Counted from the first letter of the stretch, positions 35,295-43,853 are shown. The stretch: DNA of 64,000 bases from Massilia yuzhufengensis (GCF_900112225.1 NZ_FOLD01000021.1:1-64000), one strand, 5' to 3'. Program-made: numbers and translations. Notes: generated from the letters alone by a model not told the origin.

Positions 35295-35648
35295 TTATTT
35301 TTGAAGCACCAACTGGGTCACCACCAAGCGCCCATCAAGCCTTTCAGCGACGAACTTAATCTTGTCGCCGGCCTTGAGCGTATCGAGTGCTGAAACGTCC
35401 TTTACACCGAATACCATGGTCATGCCGGACATACCAAGGTTCTCTAGTGGACCGTGTTTGATAGTCAAACGCCCGGTATCTTTATCGACTTTCTTGACTT
35501 CGCCTTCCGACAGTGCCAGTTCTTGACCTGCGACTGCCGCGGGTGCGGGAGCGTGATTTTCACGGTCGTGAGACTGCGCCATCGCATTATTGAAAGCGAG
35601 GAGAGCAACTATGGCGGCGACATTAGCAATGATTTTTGCGATTTTCAT
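35295..35648 (-). CDS. CusF-like periplasmic copper chaperone
   Basis: A 117-residue protein with a signal peptide (AKIIANVAAIVALLAFNNAM). The small beta-barrel contains GEVKKVDKDTGRLTIKHGPL, where the His is the first CusF ligand, and NLGMSGMTMVFGVKD, where the MxxMxM methionines give the Cu(I)/Ag(I) site. It is the common CusF domain that hands copper to efflux complexes. Here there is an outer-membrane factor but no RND pump in the cop cluster. The partner may therefore be the multicopper oxidase or the CopA ATPase. Confidence 0.9.
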   Translation of the reverse strand: MKIAKIIANVAAIVALLAFNNAMAQSHDRENHAPAPAAVAGQELALSEGEVKKVDKDTGRLTIKHGPLENLGMSGMTMVFGVKDVSALDTLKAGDKIKFVAERLDGRLVVTQLVLQK

Positions 35649-35745
35649 TCGATATCTCTTCTTTAATTTAGGTTTAGCAGCCCCATTTCGAACTGCCAGT
35701 TACAACGCTATTCACTGCGCTCAAACTCAGCCACTTCGCTCGAGG

Positions 35746-37137
35746 TCAATGCCCAGAATGGCCCGATGGCTTACGGACGTTAAATTCCACATTCTGAGCA
35801 GGCTTACCTGCAGGCATAGACTGCCCGCCGGCTGAGGTGTTCCTGGTGGCTTCCGGCGGGGCACCATTCCATTCATACGCCAGAGTTCCAGCAGGGTGCT
35901 TGTACCAACCCGGGTCGCTGTAATCGCCGCGCTTCTGTTCCTTACGAACCTTCATCACGGTGAACATCCCGCCCATCTCAACCCCACCGAATGGCCCTTG
36001 TCCACCCATCATCGGCAAAGTGTTCTCTGGCAGTGGCATTTCCATCTCACCCATCGCTCCACCTGTCGAGCCCATGGCCATGTAGTCCGGAATAATTGAG
36101 CTAATCTTCTTCGCGACGTCGCTCTGAGATACGCCAATCATGTTGGGAACGTCATGTCCCATTGCATTCATGGTGTGGTGAGATTTATGGCAGTGGAATG
36201 CCCAGTCGCCTAGGTCACTTGCGACAAACTCGATAGCGCGCATCTGACCCACGCCGACGTCGACAGTCACTTCTGGCCAACGCGATTCCGGTCGAGTCCA
36301 GCCGCCGTCCGTGCCAGTTACTTCGAATTCGTGGCCGTGCAGGTGAATCGGGTGATTGGTCATCGTCAAGTTGCCAAAACGAATGCGTACGCGCTCGCCC
36401 TGGCGCGCGACCATTGAATCAATTCCTGGAAACACTCGGCTGTTAAACGTAAATAAATTGAAGTTCAACATCGTCGATGTCTTTGGCACAAAGCTACCAG
36501 GCTCGATGTCATAGCTACCGAGGAGGAATACGTAGTCGCGGTCGACTTTCATGAAGTTGGGATTCTTCGGGTGGGTCACCCAGAACCCCATCATTCCCAT
36601 GGCCATCTGGACCATTTCGTCCGCATGCGGGTGATACATGAAGGTGCCCGGGCGCTTTGCCTCAAATTCATAGACCATCGTCTTACCGGGCTGGATAGGT
36701 TTTTGCGTTAGGCCAGCTACGCCATCCATGCCGTTGGGCAAACGCTGACCGTGCCAGTGCACACTGGTATGCTCCGGGAGCCTATTCGTCACAAAAATCC
36801 GAACACGGTCGCCTTCAACAACTTCAATGGTTGGCCCCGGTGAAGCACCGTTGTAACCCCAGAGATTCGCTTTCATGCCCGGCGCAAATTCACGTACGAC
36901 GGGCTCAGCAACCAAGTGAAATTCCTTAACCCCGTTGTTCATACGCCAAGGGAGCGACCAACCGTTGAGCGTCACCACTGGGTTGTATGGACGCCCATTC
37001 GGTGGTGGCGGTGGCACCTGTGTTGAAGCACTCTGCATGATTACTGCTTCTGGGAGGGATGCTGCGCCAACGCGGCTAACTACCCCGGCCCCGACCAAGG
37101 CTGCTGCACCGGTGAATAAATCTCTACGTGAAACCAT
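35746..37137 (-). CDS. Multicopper oxidase, Tat-exported copper resistance protein
   Basis: A 463-residue protein from ATG 37137; SRRDLFTGAAALVG is a Tat signal (SRRxLF). Copper sites visible: HWHGQRLPNG, FMYHPHADE, NHPIHLHGHEFEVTG and WAFHCHKSHHTMNAMGHD. This gives all four type 2/3 motifs and the type 1 Cys with a downstream Met. It oxidises periplasmic Cu(I). It is shorter than Pseudomonas CopA (about 600) because it lacks the long Met-rich insert, though MGSTGGAMGEMEMPLPENTL and PMMGGQGPFGGVEMGGMF keep a small Met cluster. It lies 14 bp after the outer-membrane factor gene. Confidence 0.93.
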   Translation of the reverse strand: MVSRRDLFTGAAALVGAGVVSRVGAASLPEAVIMQSASTQVPPPPPNGRPYNPVVTLNGWSLPWRMNNGVKEFHLVAEPVVREFAPGMKANLWGYNGASPGPTIEVVEGDRVRIFVTNRLPEHTSVHWHGQRLPNGMDGVAGLTQKPIQPGKTMVYEFEAKRPGTFMYHPHADEMVQMAMGMMGFWVTHPKNPNFMKVDRDYVFLLGSYDIEPGSFVPKTSTMLNFNLFTFNSRVFPGIDSMVARQGERVRIRFGNLTMTNHPIHLHGHEFEVTGTDGGWTRPESRWPEVTVDVGVGQMRAIEFVASDLGDWAFHCHKSHHTMNAMGHDVPNMIGVSQSDVAKKISSIIPDYMAMGSTGGAMGEMEMPLPENTLPMMGGQGPFGGVEMGGMFTVMKVRKEQKRGDYSDPGWYKHPAGTLAYEWNGAPPEATRNTSAGGQSMPAGKPAQNVEFNVRKPSGHSGH

Positions 37138-37151
37138 TTCAACTCTCCCAA

Positions 37152-38570
37152 TTAATGTTGTGCTGCTGGCGCAGAACTTGAACTTGCCGTCACTGCTTGC
37201 GAAACAGCCCCGCCGCCGCCATTGATAGCTGCTTGCATGTCGGTCTCTGCAATCCAAAAATCGCGCTGCGCTTCAATGGCGCCGTTCACGCTCATCACCT
37301 GGTCGCGCGCATCGGCCAGAAGCTCGAACACGCTGGCAAGCATGCCGTTGTAACGAAGAAGGACTTCGTCCGAAATTTGCTTTCTTAAAGGGACGACTTC
37401 ATCGCGGTAGTGCTTGGCGACGTCGTAAGTAGTCCGGTACGCCGAATACGCTTCGCGCACTTCCGAGCGCGCTCTAATGGCAGTGTCAGCGGTACGGTTA
37501 AGAGACATCATGTAGGTAGCCTTGGCACGAGCCCGTCGTGCCCCGCCCCAGTCAAAAATGGGCAACTCCAGTGATATGTCGTAGCCATTTTCGCGAGGTG
37601 CGCCCGTTGTACTTTTATTGGCATATCCAGCGTCAAGGACATTGATGAAGCCCGTCGCGTTGGTCAGGCCCAACGACCGAGCAGTAGCGTCGACATCTCG
37701 TTTGGCAAACTGGATGTCGAGCCTCTGCTCCATCGCCATTGCCTCAAGCGCACCAGGCTCATTCGGCTTTTGCGGCAGGTCCGGCAAGCGGTCAGGAATT
37801 TTGAAGTTGATGTTCGAACCCCAGAGGCCGAGTAACCGCACCAGTTGTTCACGTGCAGCCGTCGCAGCATGGCGGGTACGGGCGTACTGCGTCGTTGCTT
37901 CGGCATAAAACGCCTGCTGGCGTGCCCTGTCCAGTTTGCTAGAGTTACCAACCTTCGCCTGCTCTTGCGCCAGTTGAGCTCCAGCCTCGGCTGAAATTAC
38001 TACTTGGCTCATGAATTTCTCTGCCTGAGCAGCCGCTACAGCGTTGAAGTAAGCCCGGCGAGTTTCGCTAGCTAAGCGGACGGCTTCTGACGCTGCAACC
38101 AGCTTCGCTTGTTCAAACCGACCGCGTTCGATAGTGCTTCGAACTGGAAGAGTCAGGAGGCCAATCAAATCGAACATGACGCTACGTCCGATTTCAGTAG
38201 TGTCGACGCCCCGCATCTTGCTAAACGAGAAACCAGGGTTACGCAGCCGGCCGGCTTGAACGAAGTCGGCTTCCGATACGCCCAGCTCCGCCAGTGACGC
38301 CTGGAAGCCGCGATTGTTGAGCAGGGCAATCTGTACAGCGCTGTCCGGTGTCAGCGGCGACGACAACAACTTCGAGACTTCAGTAGTGCTAGTCTGCGCA
38401 TCTTTGTCGTTGCGCTCTGCCGAGACTCCGAAGCCGGTCCGCGGTTTCGTCAACTTTGAGACGTCAGTTGCTCCGCCGTCGCTAGATAGCGTCGAGCACC
38501 CGGCCAAAACTGATATCGCTAGAAGGAGGCCAGAAGTCTTCAAAGCAGGTGTGATATTCAGAGGCCTCAT
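37152..38570 (-). CDS. TolC-family outer-membrane lipoprotein in the cop operon
   Basis: A 472-residue OEP/TolC-type protein with a lipoprotein signal (LLLAISVLAGCSTLSS; Cys at residue 25). Two repeats of the outer-membrane efflux domain are seen, with helical RNPGFSFSKMRGVDTTEIG and LEIKQ-like ELPIFDWGGARRARAKATYM segments. Its start overlaps the stop of the His/Met-rich gene by 4 bp. TolC-like proteins with no RND or adaptor nearby occur in several cop clusters, so it may serve a CusF/CopA-MCO route or the distant czc-like system. Confidence 0.9.
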   Translation of the reverse strand: MRPLNITPALKTSGLLLAISVLAGCSTLSSDGGATDVSKLTKPRTGFGVSAERNDKDAQTSTTEVSKLLSSPLTPDSAVQIALLNNRGFQASLAELGVSEADFVQAGRLRNPGFSFSKMRGVDTTEIGRSVMFDLIGLLTLPVRSTIERGRFEQAKLVAASEAVRLASETRRAYFNAVAAAQAEKFMSQVVISAEAGAQLAQEQAKVGNSSKLDRARQQAFYAEATTQYARTRHAATAAREQLVRLLGLWGSNINFKIPDRLPDLPQKPNEPGALEAMAMEQRLDIQFAKRDVDATARSLGLTNATGFINVLDAGYANKSTTGAPRENGYDISLELPIFDWGGARRARAKATYMMSLNRTADTAIRARSEVREAYSAYRTTYDVAKHYRDEVVPLRKQISDEVLLRYNGMLASVFELLADARDQVMSVNGAIEAQRDFWIAETDMQAAINGGGGAVSQAVTASSSSAPAAQH

Positions 38571-39262
38571 TTCCTGGTTCCTTTTTCTTGAGGTTGCTGA
38601 TGCTGCCCATGCGCAGCGTCATTCATTGCTCCACTCGCAGGTGCTGCGCTAGCCGCATTGGCTGGCTTCTTCGGCTGGCCCATCTGGTGCCCAGCATGCG
38701 AGCCGGGCTTTGGAGCTGGTGCCATCTGATGACCCGCATGCGGGTCGGGCTTTGGAGCTGGTGCCATCTGATGACCTGCGTGTGGGTCTGGCTTTGGAGT
38801 TGGCGCCATTTGATGACCGGTATGCACTGCAGCGGCAGGTTGGCCATTAGACGTCGCTGGAGAGGCTGTTGGAGCTGGCATTTGATGACCGGCATGGGAC
38901 GCCTGGCCAGCGGGTGCAGCTGGTGTTGCGCGGCTCGGGCTAGCGCTTGGATTTGCACCTTGGGCCGGCATCGTGTGCCCAGCGTGGCCGCTAGCATCTT
39001 GCGGCGCCGGAGATTCGGCCCCATGAGCTTCCCCATGCATGCCCTCGCTTGCAACTGTAGCGTTAGCCTCTCGCCAAACTTTGTCAGGTGAGACGTTACT
39101 TTCCCTCACTGGGGTGTATGTCGACAAAACCGAGGTGTACGACGTTTGCGGAACTTGGGCAGCTGGGTCAGCGACCTTAAGAGAAACTGGAGGCTCGCTC
39201 GCAAAGGACACGAGCGAAGTTACGGCTGCCGCGGTAGCGGCAACAAAACGCTTTGAAAACAT
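38567..39262 (-). CDS. Exported His/Met-rich protein with HAGHQM repeats
   Basis: A 231-residue secreted protein. A signal peptide (FVAATAAAVTSLVSFASEPP) precedes a Pro/Ala-rich body. The motif HAGHQM recurs five times, three of them in nearly identical units of 14 residues (about HAGHQMAPAPKPDP), with further GHTM and HTGHQM versions. Each unit offers two His and one Met, suited to Cu(II)/Cu(I) binding in the periplasm. It has no folded domain I recognise. It stands in the place of CopB-like Met/His-rich proteins upstream of the outer-membrane factor. Confidence 0.85.
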   Translation of the reverse strand: MFSKRFVAATAAAVTSLVSFASEPPVSLKVADPAAQVPQTSYTSVLSTYTPVRESNVSPDKVWREANATVASEGMHGEAHGAESPAPQDASGHAGHTMPAQGANPSASPSRATPAAPAGQASHAGHQMPAPTASPATSNGQPAAAVHTGHQMAPTPKPDPHAGHQMAPAPKPDPHAGHQMAPAPKPGSHAGHQMGQPKKPANAASAAPASGAMNDAAHGQHQQPQEKGTRK

Positions 39263-39359
39263 AGTTTTCCCAAAATCGAAAGTAGGCGCGCAGTAGTATT
39301 GCGCGACAAAAGCACAACGAAATACGAGCGAGTACGCGCGTCGTTGCTACCGAAAACGA

Positions 39360-39794
39360 TTAAACGGCGAAGGGCCGGGGGGGACGTTCGAGACTGTCGG
39401 GGATGAATCCGCCGACAAATGTAGAGCCGAAGGTCTCATAGACCTCAGCGTTACTGAAGGAAGGTTTGAAGGTCAACAGCTGAGGGGGAGCGAAGGCCCC
39501 AACAGAGCAAGCAGCACAAGCACTGCACGACCCATGCTTGATGCTTGTGGACGTCTCGCTGCTCTGTTTGCTAGACGACGCCATCTCTGGGCAATGGTCA
39601 TCCTGGCCGGACGGTTGGTCCATGCCTGCACCGTCAGAAATATCTGATACGTTACCGTGGTCCATTGCGCTGGCGACCATGCTCATACTCTGATGACTTG
39701 AACCGCACGCCCGCAGCACATTCGCTGCGAATGCCTGGAAAGGCATCACGGCGATTAGCAGCCATAGTACGTAGGTTTTCAGGGTTCGATTCAT
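39360..39794 (-). CDS. Cys-containing small exported protein, DUF2946-like
   Basis: A 144-residue protein from ATG 39794 (upstream frame rejected because it covers the CueR promoter). Signal-like helix LWLLIAVMPFQAFAANVLRA is followed by a His/Met/Ser-rich middle (SSHQSMSMVASAMDHGN) and GSCSACAACSVGAFAPPQLL, a CxxC-like cluster as in DUF2946 proteins. A Pro-rich end (LERPPRPFAV) closes it. It is the first gene of the cop operon behind the MerR-type promoter. The role is unknown, presumably copper or redox related. Confidence 0.65.
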   Translation of the reverse strand: MNRTLKTYVLWLLIAVMPFQAFAANVLRACGSSHQSMSMVASAMDHGNVSDISDGAGMDQPSGQDDHCPEMASSSKQSSETSTSIKHGSCSACAACSVGAFAPPQLLTFKPSFSNAEVYETFGSTFVGGFIPDSLERPPRPFAV

Positions 39795-39844
39795 TGGTCG
39801 AAAGTGTAGCACGAGCTCTTTCACCGTCAGGGTGACACAAATCC

Positions 39845-39875
39845 AAGATACACCTTCCCACAACAGGAAGGTCAA
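39845..39875 (-). promoter_or_regulatory. CueR-type promoter of the cop operon with 19-bp spacer
   Basis: Read on the minus strand: -35 TTGACC (39870-39875), 19-bp spacer, -10 TATCTT (39845-39850). The dyad ACCTTCC (39852-39858) / GGAAGGT (39866-39872) fits the known CueR consensus (ACCTTCC-N7-GGAAGGT). It drives the operon from 39794 leftward and pairs with cueR at 41460-41873. Confidence 0.88.
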
Positions 39876-40016
39876 GCGAAATCGCGCTGAACTTAACAAA
39901 TAGTTGCGTCTGCCGCGCCCCGGCTCCGTGGCATTGTCAGATTTACAAAAAAGAGGCAATATCAATACGCTACGAAAATAGATGATTTTGCGCTACCACA
40001 ACATTACGGTATTTAC

Positions 40017-41051
40017 ATGATGACCCTCATCCGACTCTGGTTTTCCCTGCTTCTGCTTGTATCGACGCAAGCTGGTGCTCAAGAGTCACAAGTCAGCCAG
40101 AACCTTCGCTCATGCGAGGCCGGGTATTCAAGCTGCGACATATCTTTATTGAACGCGTCTCAACTTGAACGGGTTCGTCAATCAACCCTCGCACGAAACT
40201 TCCGTTCTTGCGACAGTGGATACTCAAGCTGTGACTTGGCTCTGCTGACTGAACCTCAGCGAACACAGGTTCACAGCTCTGCCTTGGTAAGGAACTTTCG
40301 CAGCTGCGATAGCGGTTACAGCAGCTGTGACGAATCCTTACTAACGACAGCACAGCAGGCACAAGTCCTCAAATCCCAGCACAGCCGAAACTTTCGGAGC
40401 TGCGATAACGGATATTCATCCTGCGACCTAACATTGCTCACACAGCAGCAGCATGACAAAGTTAAACTCTCAGCCCTGGCTCGAAATTTCGCCAACTGCG
40501 ATAGGGGGTACTCAGGGTGCGATACGGCGCTTTTGACTGCAGCACAGCGCGCACAAGTCGATGCGTCAGGTCGTACCCGCAATTTCCACAGCTGCAACAG
40601 CGGATACTCTGGATGCGATGCGAGCATCCTCACTGACGTCCAACGTACGCCCGTCACGGAATCCGCATCACGCCGAAATGCGTACAACTGCCAGAAGGGG
40701 TACAGCAGCTGTATCCATACAGTCAGGACTTCGGAGTCACTATCGTCTGCGCCAGGACGTAGTTCAAGCTCGCCCCACGCCCGCACTCGCGACACCTACA
40801 TTACAGATGGCCAACAGGCTTCTTTTGAAACGGCGAAGAGCGCGCCAACTAAACCTAAGGCGCCAACTGCCCTGGGCCCTGACGCAGTCGAAACAGTCGT
40901 GTTACCAGTCGCAGCCGGGCCGTCTTGCGCTGAGAATGGGTCCTGCTATGGCGACATCAGCTCAGCAACACTAAGGCCCAAGACGACACACGTTAGCGGG
41001 TACACACGTCGTGATGGAACGTACGTTCGCGGACACTACCGTAGCAAGTAA
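40017..41051 (+). CDS. Exported protein of tandem Cys-rich 32-residue repeats
   Basis: A 344-residue secreted protein with a signal peptide ending QAGAQ. Residues about 28-245 hold seven tandem repeats of 32 residues, each of the form RNFRSCDSGYSSCDLALL-T..Q...V. Cysteines are spaced C-x6-C around a GYS core, giving 14 cysteines in the repeats; the last unit is degenerate. A low-complexity S/P-rich part and CAENGSCYGD follow. The end, VSGYTRRDGTYVRGHYRS, resembles a small motif found at the end of many short exported proteins. It is divergent from the cop operon and could bind metals or form stacked disulfide hairpins. I do not recognise the family. Confidence 0.75.
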   Translation: MMTLIRLWFSLLLLVSTQAGAQESQVSQNLRSCEAGYSSCDISLLNASQLERVRQSTLARNFRSCDSGYSSCDLALLTEPQRTQVHSSALVRNFRSCDSGYSSCDESLLTTAQQAQVLKSQHSRNFRSCDNGYSSCDLTLLTQQQHDKVKLSALARNFANCDRGYSGCDTALLTAAQRAQVDASGRTRNFHSCNSGYSGCDASILTDVQRTPVTESASRRNAYNCQKGYSSCIHTVRTSESLSSAPGRSSSSPHARTRDTYITDGQQASFETAKSAPTKPKAPTALGPDAVETVVLPVAAGPSCAENGSCYGDISSATLRPKTTHVSGYTRRDGTYVRGHYRSK

Positions 41052-41108
41052 TTGTAAACACGCGGCAGGCCTTGATACTGTCTGTTTACTTCTTATAGAA
41101 GTTACATC

Positions 41109-41163
41109 CCGGGCAAAGATGCCCCCTGCTTGCTAACGACAGCAAGCTCGCATCTCTGCCCGG
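41109..41163. terminator. Long imperfect hairpin after the Cys-repeat gene
   Basis: CCGGGCAaAGATGC (41109-41122) pairs with GCATCTcTGCCCGG (41150-41163), and an inner stem GCTTGCT (41128-41134) / AGCAAGC (41141-41147) closes it. No T-run follows. A smaller dyad TACCGG/CCGGTA (41186-41211) is next to it. The hairpin lies 58 bp after the stop, so it probably ends that transcript. The rest of 41052-41459 shows no gene. Confidence 0.5.
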
Positions 41164-41459
41164 CGGTGCGTGAATCGCCCGGGCATACCGGTTCGCGCAA
41201 ATGCGCCGGTACTCCAGCCAGACTTCAAGCGAATTTGCTCGCTCCTACCTCACCTCTAGCTGCTGCCCAGTGTGCGCCCATGGTATCCCGCTTGACGCTC
41301 TTGTTCCTCGTCGACCGCGGGGTTTCGAGCCCTCTCCTCCGACGAAGTGGTATACGCAATGGTTTTATTCTTTTCTGTTCATCCGCTTGCTACCTTTCTG
41401 GGAAGAACATGCATCGCAACTGTCTTCCCACGGTAAAACACCTGACAGATGCGCTCTAT

Positions 41460-41873
41460 CTAGGCCCTGGGCTCAGCTCGCACACGCGGTTGTGCCAGCT
41501 CATCAAGAATCGGACAGTCAGGGTGGGAGTCGCCATGGCAGTTCTTAGCCACGTGCTGCAGCTGGTCACGAATTGACTGCAGCTTCGCGATGTCATCATC
41601 GAGCTCGGCGATATATCGCTGAGCTAGTTCCTTCACGTCGGCACTTTGTCGGCTACGGTCCTGCCATAGGCTCAGTAAGGTCTTAATACGCTCGAGCGAG
41701 AAGCCCAGGTCACGAGAGCGTTTAATGAAGCGCAACGTTTGGACATCACCCTCGTTGTATTGACGATAGCCTGAATCAGTGCGATTTGCAGCAGTAATCA
41801 AGCCTATACTTTCATAGTACCGGACCATTTTTGCGGTCACTCCTGAGGCGTCAGCAGCTTGTCCAATGTTCAC
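41460..41873 (-). CDS. cueR: Copper-responsive MerR-family activator CueR
   Basis: A 137-residue MerR-type regulator with GTG start at 41873 behind an AAAGGA site. It has the MerR N-terminus MNIGQAADASGVTAKMVRYY, then SGYRQYNEGDVQTLRFIKRS. The C-terminal metal loop CHGDSHPDCPIL gives the two cysteines of the CueR-type C-x8-C Cu(I) site. The typical target, ACCTTCC-N7-GGAAGGT, occurs at two promoters in the window (32689-32719, 39845-39875). It is likely the activator for the whole copper island. Confidence 0.92.
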   Translation of the reverse strand: MNIGQAADASGVTAKMVRYYESIGLITAANRTDSGYRQYNEGDVQTLRFIKRSRDLGFSLERIKTLLSLWQDRSRQSADVKELAQRYIAELDDDIAKLQSIRDQLQHVAKNCHGDSHPDCPILDELAQPRVRAEPRA

Positions 41874-42039
41874 ACCATTTTTCCTTTAGAAATGGTCCGC
41901 TCCTCCTAGGAAGCGGCGCGTTGTCCTTTGCTTAGGCGCCCCCGCACGAGACCGGGCGCTGCCTTGCCTACAATCTAGTGACGCCCTCGCCGCAAGGGAG
42001 TGACAGTTGTGACAGTCTGCCGCATTCGCAGCACGCGTA

Positions 42040-42735
42040 TTAACCGACGGCGCCGAAGAGCGCACCAATGCCTGCGGTCACACCCATGGCAAGGGCGCTC
42101 CAGAATGTAACCCGCACGACGCCGGGTAAGATACGTGCGCCTCCTGTCTTCGACGCGAGTCCGCCAAGGATTGCCAGCGATACAAGCGCAGCTACCGCTA
42201 CGGATGGAATCAAAATCGCTGTGGGTGTGACCACAGCAACCCCAAGAGGTAACGCGGCACCGACGGCGAAACTTGCAGCTGAATAGACAGCAGCCTGCAA
42301 AGGCCGCGCCGTGGTTGTTTCAGAAATGCCTAGCTCATCCCTGGCATGAGCACCGATTGCATCATGGTCCATCAACTTTTGGGCCACCTGTGTTGCAAGG
42401 GAATGGTCGAGCCCTCGTCGTACGTATATTGCCGTCAGCTCCGCGTGTTCTCCAGAGTAGTTCTCGTGAAGTTCTGTTCTTTCTTCTGCCATGGCAGCCC
42501 TCTCCGTATCGGCTTGGGACGACACCGATACGTATTCACCTGTGGCCATAGACATGGCGCCAGCAACAAGACCTGCGACACCGGCGGTCAGGATATTCTC
42601 GTGCGCCGCACTTGCTGAAGCGACACCTAAGATAAGACTTGCAGTCGACACAATTCCATCATTGGCTCCAAGCACCGCGGCGCGTAGCCATCCAATTGCG
42701 TCAATCCGGTGCCCTTCGGTATGGGGTATTCTCAT
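42040..42735 (-). CDS. VIT/CCC1-family iron/manganese transporter
   Basis: A 231-residue protein with five membrane helices. It carries the VIT motifs ANDGIVSTASLILGVASA near the N-terminus and MSMATGEYVSVSSQADTERA. Between helices 2 and 3 is a charged helix with EERTELHENYSGEHAELTAI, as in the vacuolar iron transporter family. In bacteria these move Fe/Mn out of or between compartments. It lies 87 bp left of dgkA and 166 bp right of cueR, all on the minus strand. Confidence 0.92.
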   Translation of the reverse strand: MRIPHTEGHRIDAIGWLRAAVLGANDGIVSTASLILGVASASAAHENILTAGVAGLVAGAMSMATGEYVSVSSQADTERAAMAEERTELHENYSGEHAELTAIYVRRGLDHSLATQVAQKLMDHDAIGAHARDELGISETTTARPLQAAVYSAASFAVGAALPLGVAVVTPTAILIPSVAVAALVSLAILGGLASKTGGARILPGVVRVTFWSALAMGVTAGIGALFGAVG

Positions 42736-42821
42736 TTATTCCGTTCCAAAAGTTGGCGCCGCAGTGCTAAGTGCCGTAATGAGTGAGCACATCAATATCG
42801 AGCAACTGTCAGCTGAAACTG

Positions 42822-43211
42822 CTATAGGTAATGGCTTGACAACACCGAAATCCATGCTAAGGCAGCAATAGCTAGGGATAAGGTTACAGCAGCACTGCCT
42901 AAATCCTTAGCCCGCTTAGACAATGGATGGCGCTCAAGTCCAATGCGGTCTACTACTGCTTCGATTGCAGAATTGATGATTTCCACCAGCAGAACCAGCA
43001 GCAAGACAGCGACAAGAAATGCTTTCTGAAGCATTGGGACCGGAAGCATCATGGCGACAACGGTGGCAATTGAAGCACCCATGAGTTCTTGTCGGAAAGC
43101 GTGCTCGTATCGCCAAGCATCTCGAAAACCCTCCATCGAGTTGACAAAGGCGGCGAAAATGCGGCGATAGCCAGCCTTGCTTTTAAAGTGACTTATTGGT
43201 GGCTGGTCCAT
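42822..43211 (-). CDS. dgkA: Diacylglycerol kinase DgkA
   Basis: A 129-residue DgkA with three membrane helices. The active-site motif VEIINSAIEAVVDRIG (ExxNTAIExxVD in the family) is intact. An N-terminal amphipathic segment (GYRRIFAAFVNSMEGFRDAW) precedes it. It phosphorylates diacylglycerol to phosphatidic acid. This fits the phosphoethanolamine transferase at 55863, which releases diacylglycerol from phosphatidylethanolamine; dgkA is often in EptA/PmrAB regulons. Confidence 0.93.
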   Translation of the reverse strand: MDQPPISHFKSKAGYRRIFAAFVNSMEGFRDAWRYEHAFRQELMGASIATVVAMMLPVPMLQKAFLVAVLLLVLLVEIINSAIEAVVDRIGLERHPLSKRAKDLGSAAVTLSLAIAALAWISVLSSHYL

Positions 43212-43298
43212 AGATATAAAATATATGAAAATATTTATCTTGCAGGCATGCTGCTTTCGCTTTGAGGCCTGTACAGTGGCTAAAGAAATGTTTGGCTT

Positions 43299-43853
43299 TT
43301 ATAAGCGTGGCCACATCCGCTCGAAGACTCCATCTCGGTCAAGAAGCAGATGCTTCAGTGCTGCCAGCACATGTAGCACAATAGCTGCCACTAGAATCCA
43401 AGCAATCCAAGAATGAATAGTGAAAAGCTGCTCTTTCAGAATTTCGTTCTTGGAGGCCCAACCCAGTGTTGGGACGCCGAAATACGCTACGCCATCCCCA
43501 CTGAACGAAGCACCAAGATAGCCGGTGGTTGGCATCAATATCAATAAAAGATACAGCAGTTTATGAGTGTAACGTGAAGCTTTGATTTGCCAGACTGGCA
43601 GCGATGACGGTAAAGCAGCGGGCACATGTCTTAGACGCCAGAAGAGTCGCATTACAATGAGCGCTGCCGCTGTAAGACCGAGCGATATATGAAGGCCGAA
43701 AAGCCATTCACTACCTGGCTCTTCTTCGACCGACATCATATACCAGCCCAAACCGATAAGCCCGACAATTAAAACTGCAAGTGTCCAATGAAAAAAGATG
43801 GCTGGACTACCGTACCTGTCCGAATTCTCGCTTGTTGTATCTTGAGACGTCAT
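43299..43853 (-). CDS. Cytochrome b561 family protein
   Basis: A 184-residue four-helix di-heme protein of the bacterial CybB type. Haem-ligand histidines appear in IFFHWTLAVLIVGLIGLGWY, GLHISLGLTAAALIVMRLFW, ASRYTHKLLYLLLILMPTTG and IHSWIAWILVAAIVLHVLAA. Its likely role is electron transfer from quinol in the inner membrane. It stands left of the DMT exporter region and right of dgkA, on the minus strand, with its own GAAAGG site. Confidence 0.9.
   Translation of the reverse strand: MTSQDTTSENSDRYGSPAIFFHWTLAVLIVGLIGLGWYMMSVEEEPGSEWLFGLHISLGLTAAALIVMRLFWRLRHVPAALPSSLPVWQIKASRYTHKLLYLLLILMPTTGYLGASFSGDGVAYFGVPTLGWASKNEILKEQLFTIHSWIAWILVAAIVLHVLAALKHLLLDRDGVFERMWPRL

Noticed and set aside
41300-41346. 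A stretch resembling the 3' end of a tRNA-Ser (GGGTTTCGAGCCCTCTC then TCCGACGA)
   Set aside because: There is no acceptor-stem partner or anticodon arm upstream, and the T-arm does not pair correctly, so it is at best a decayed attachment-site relic and could be chance.
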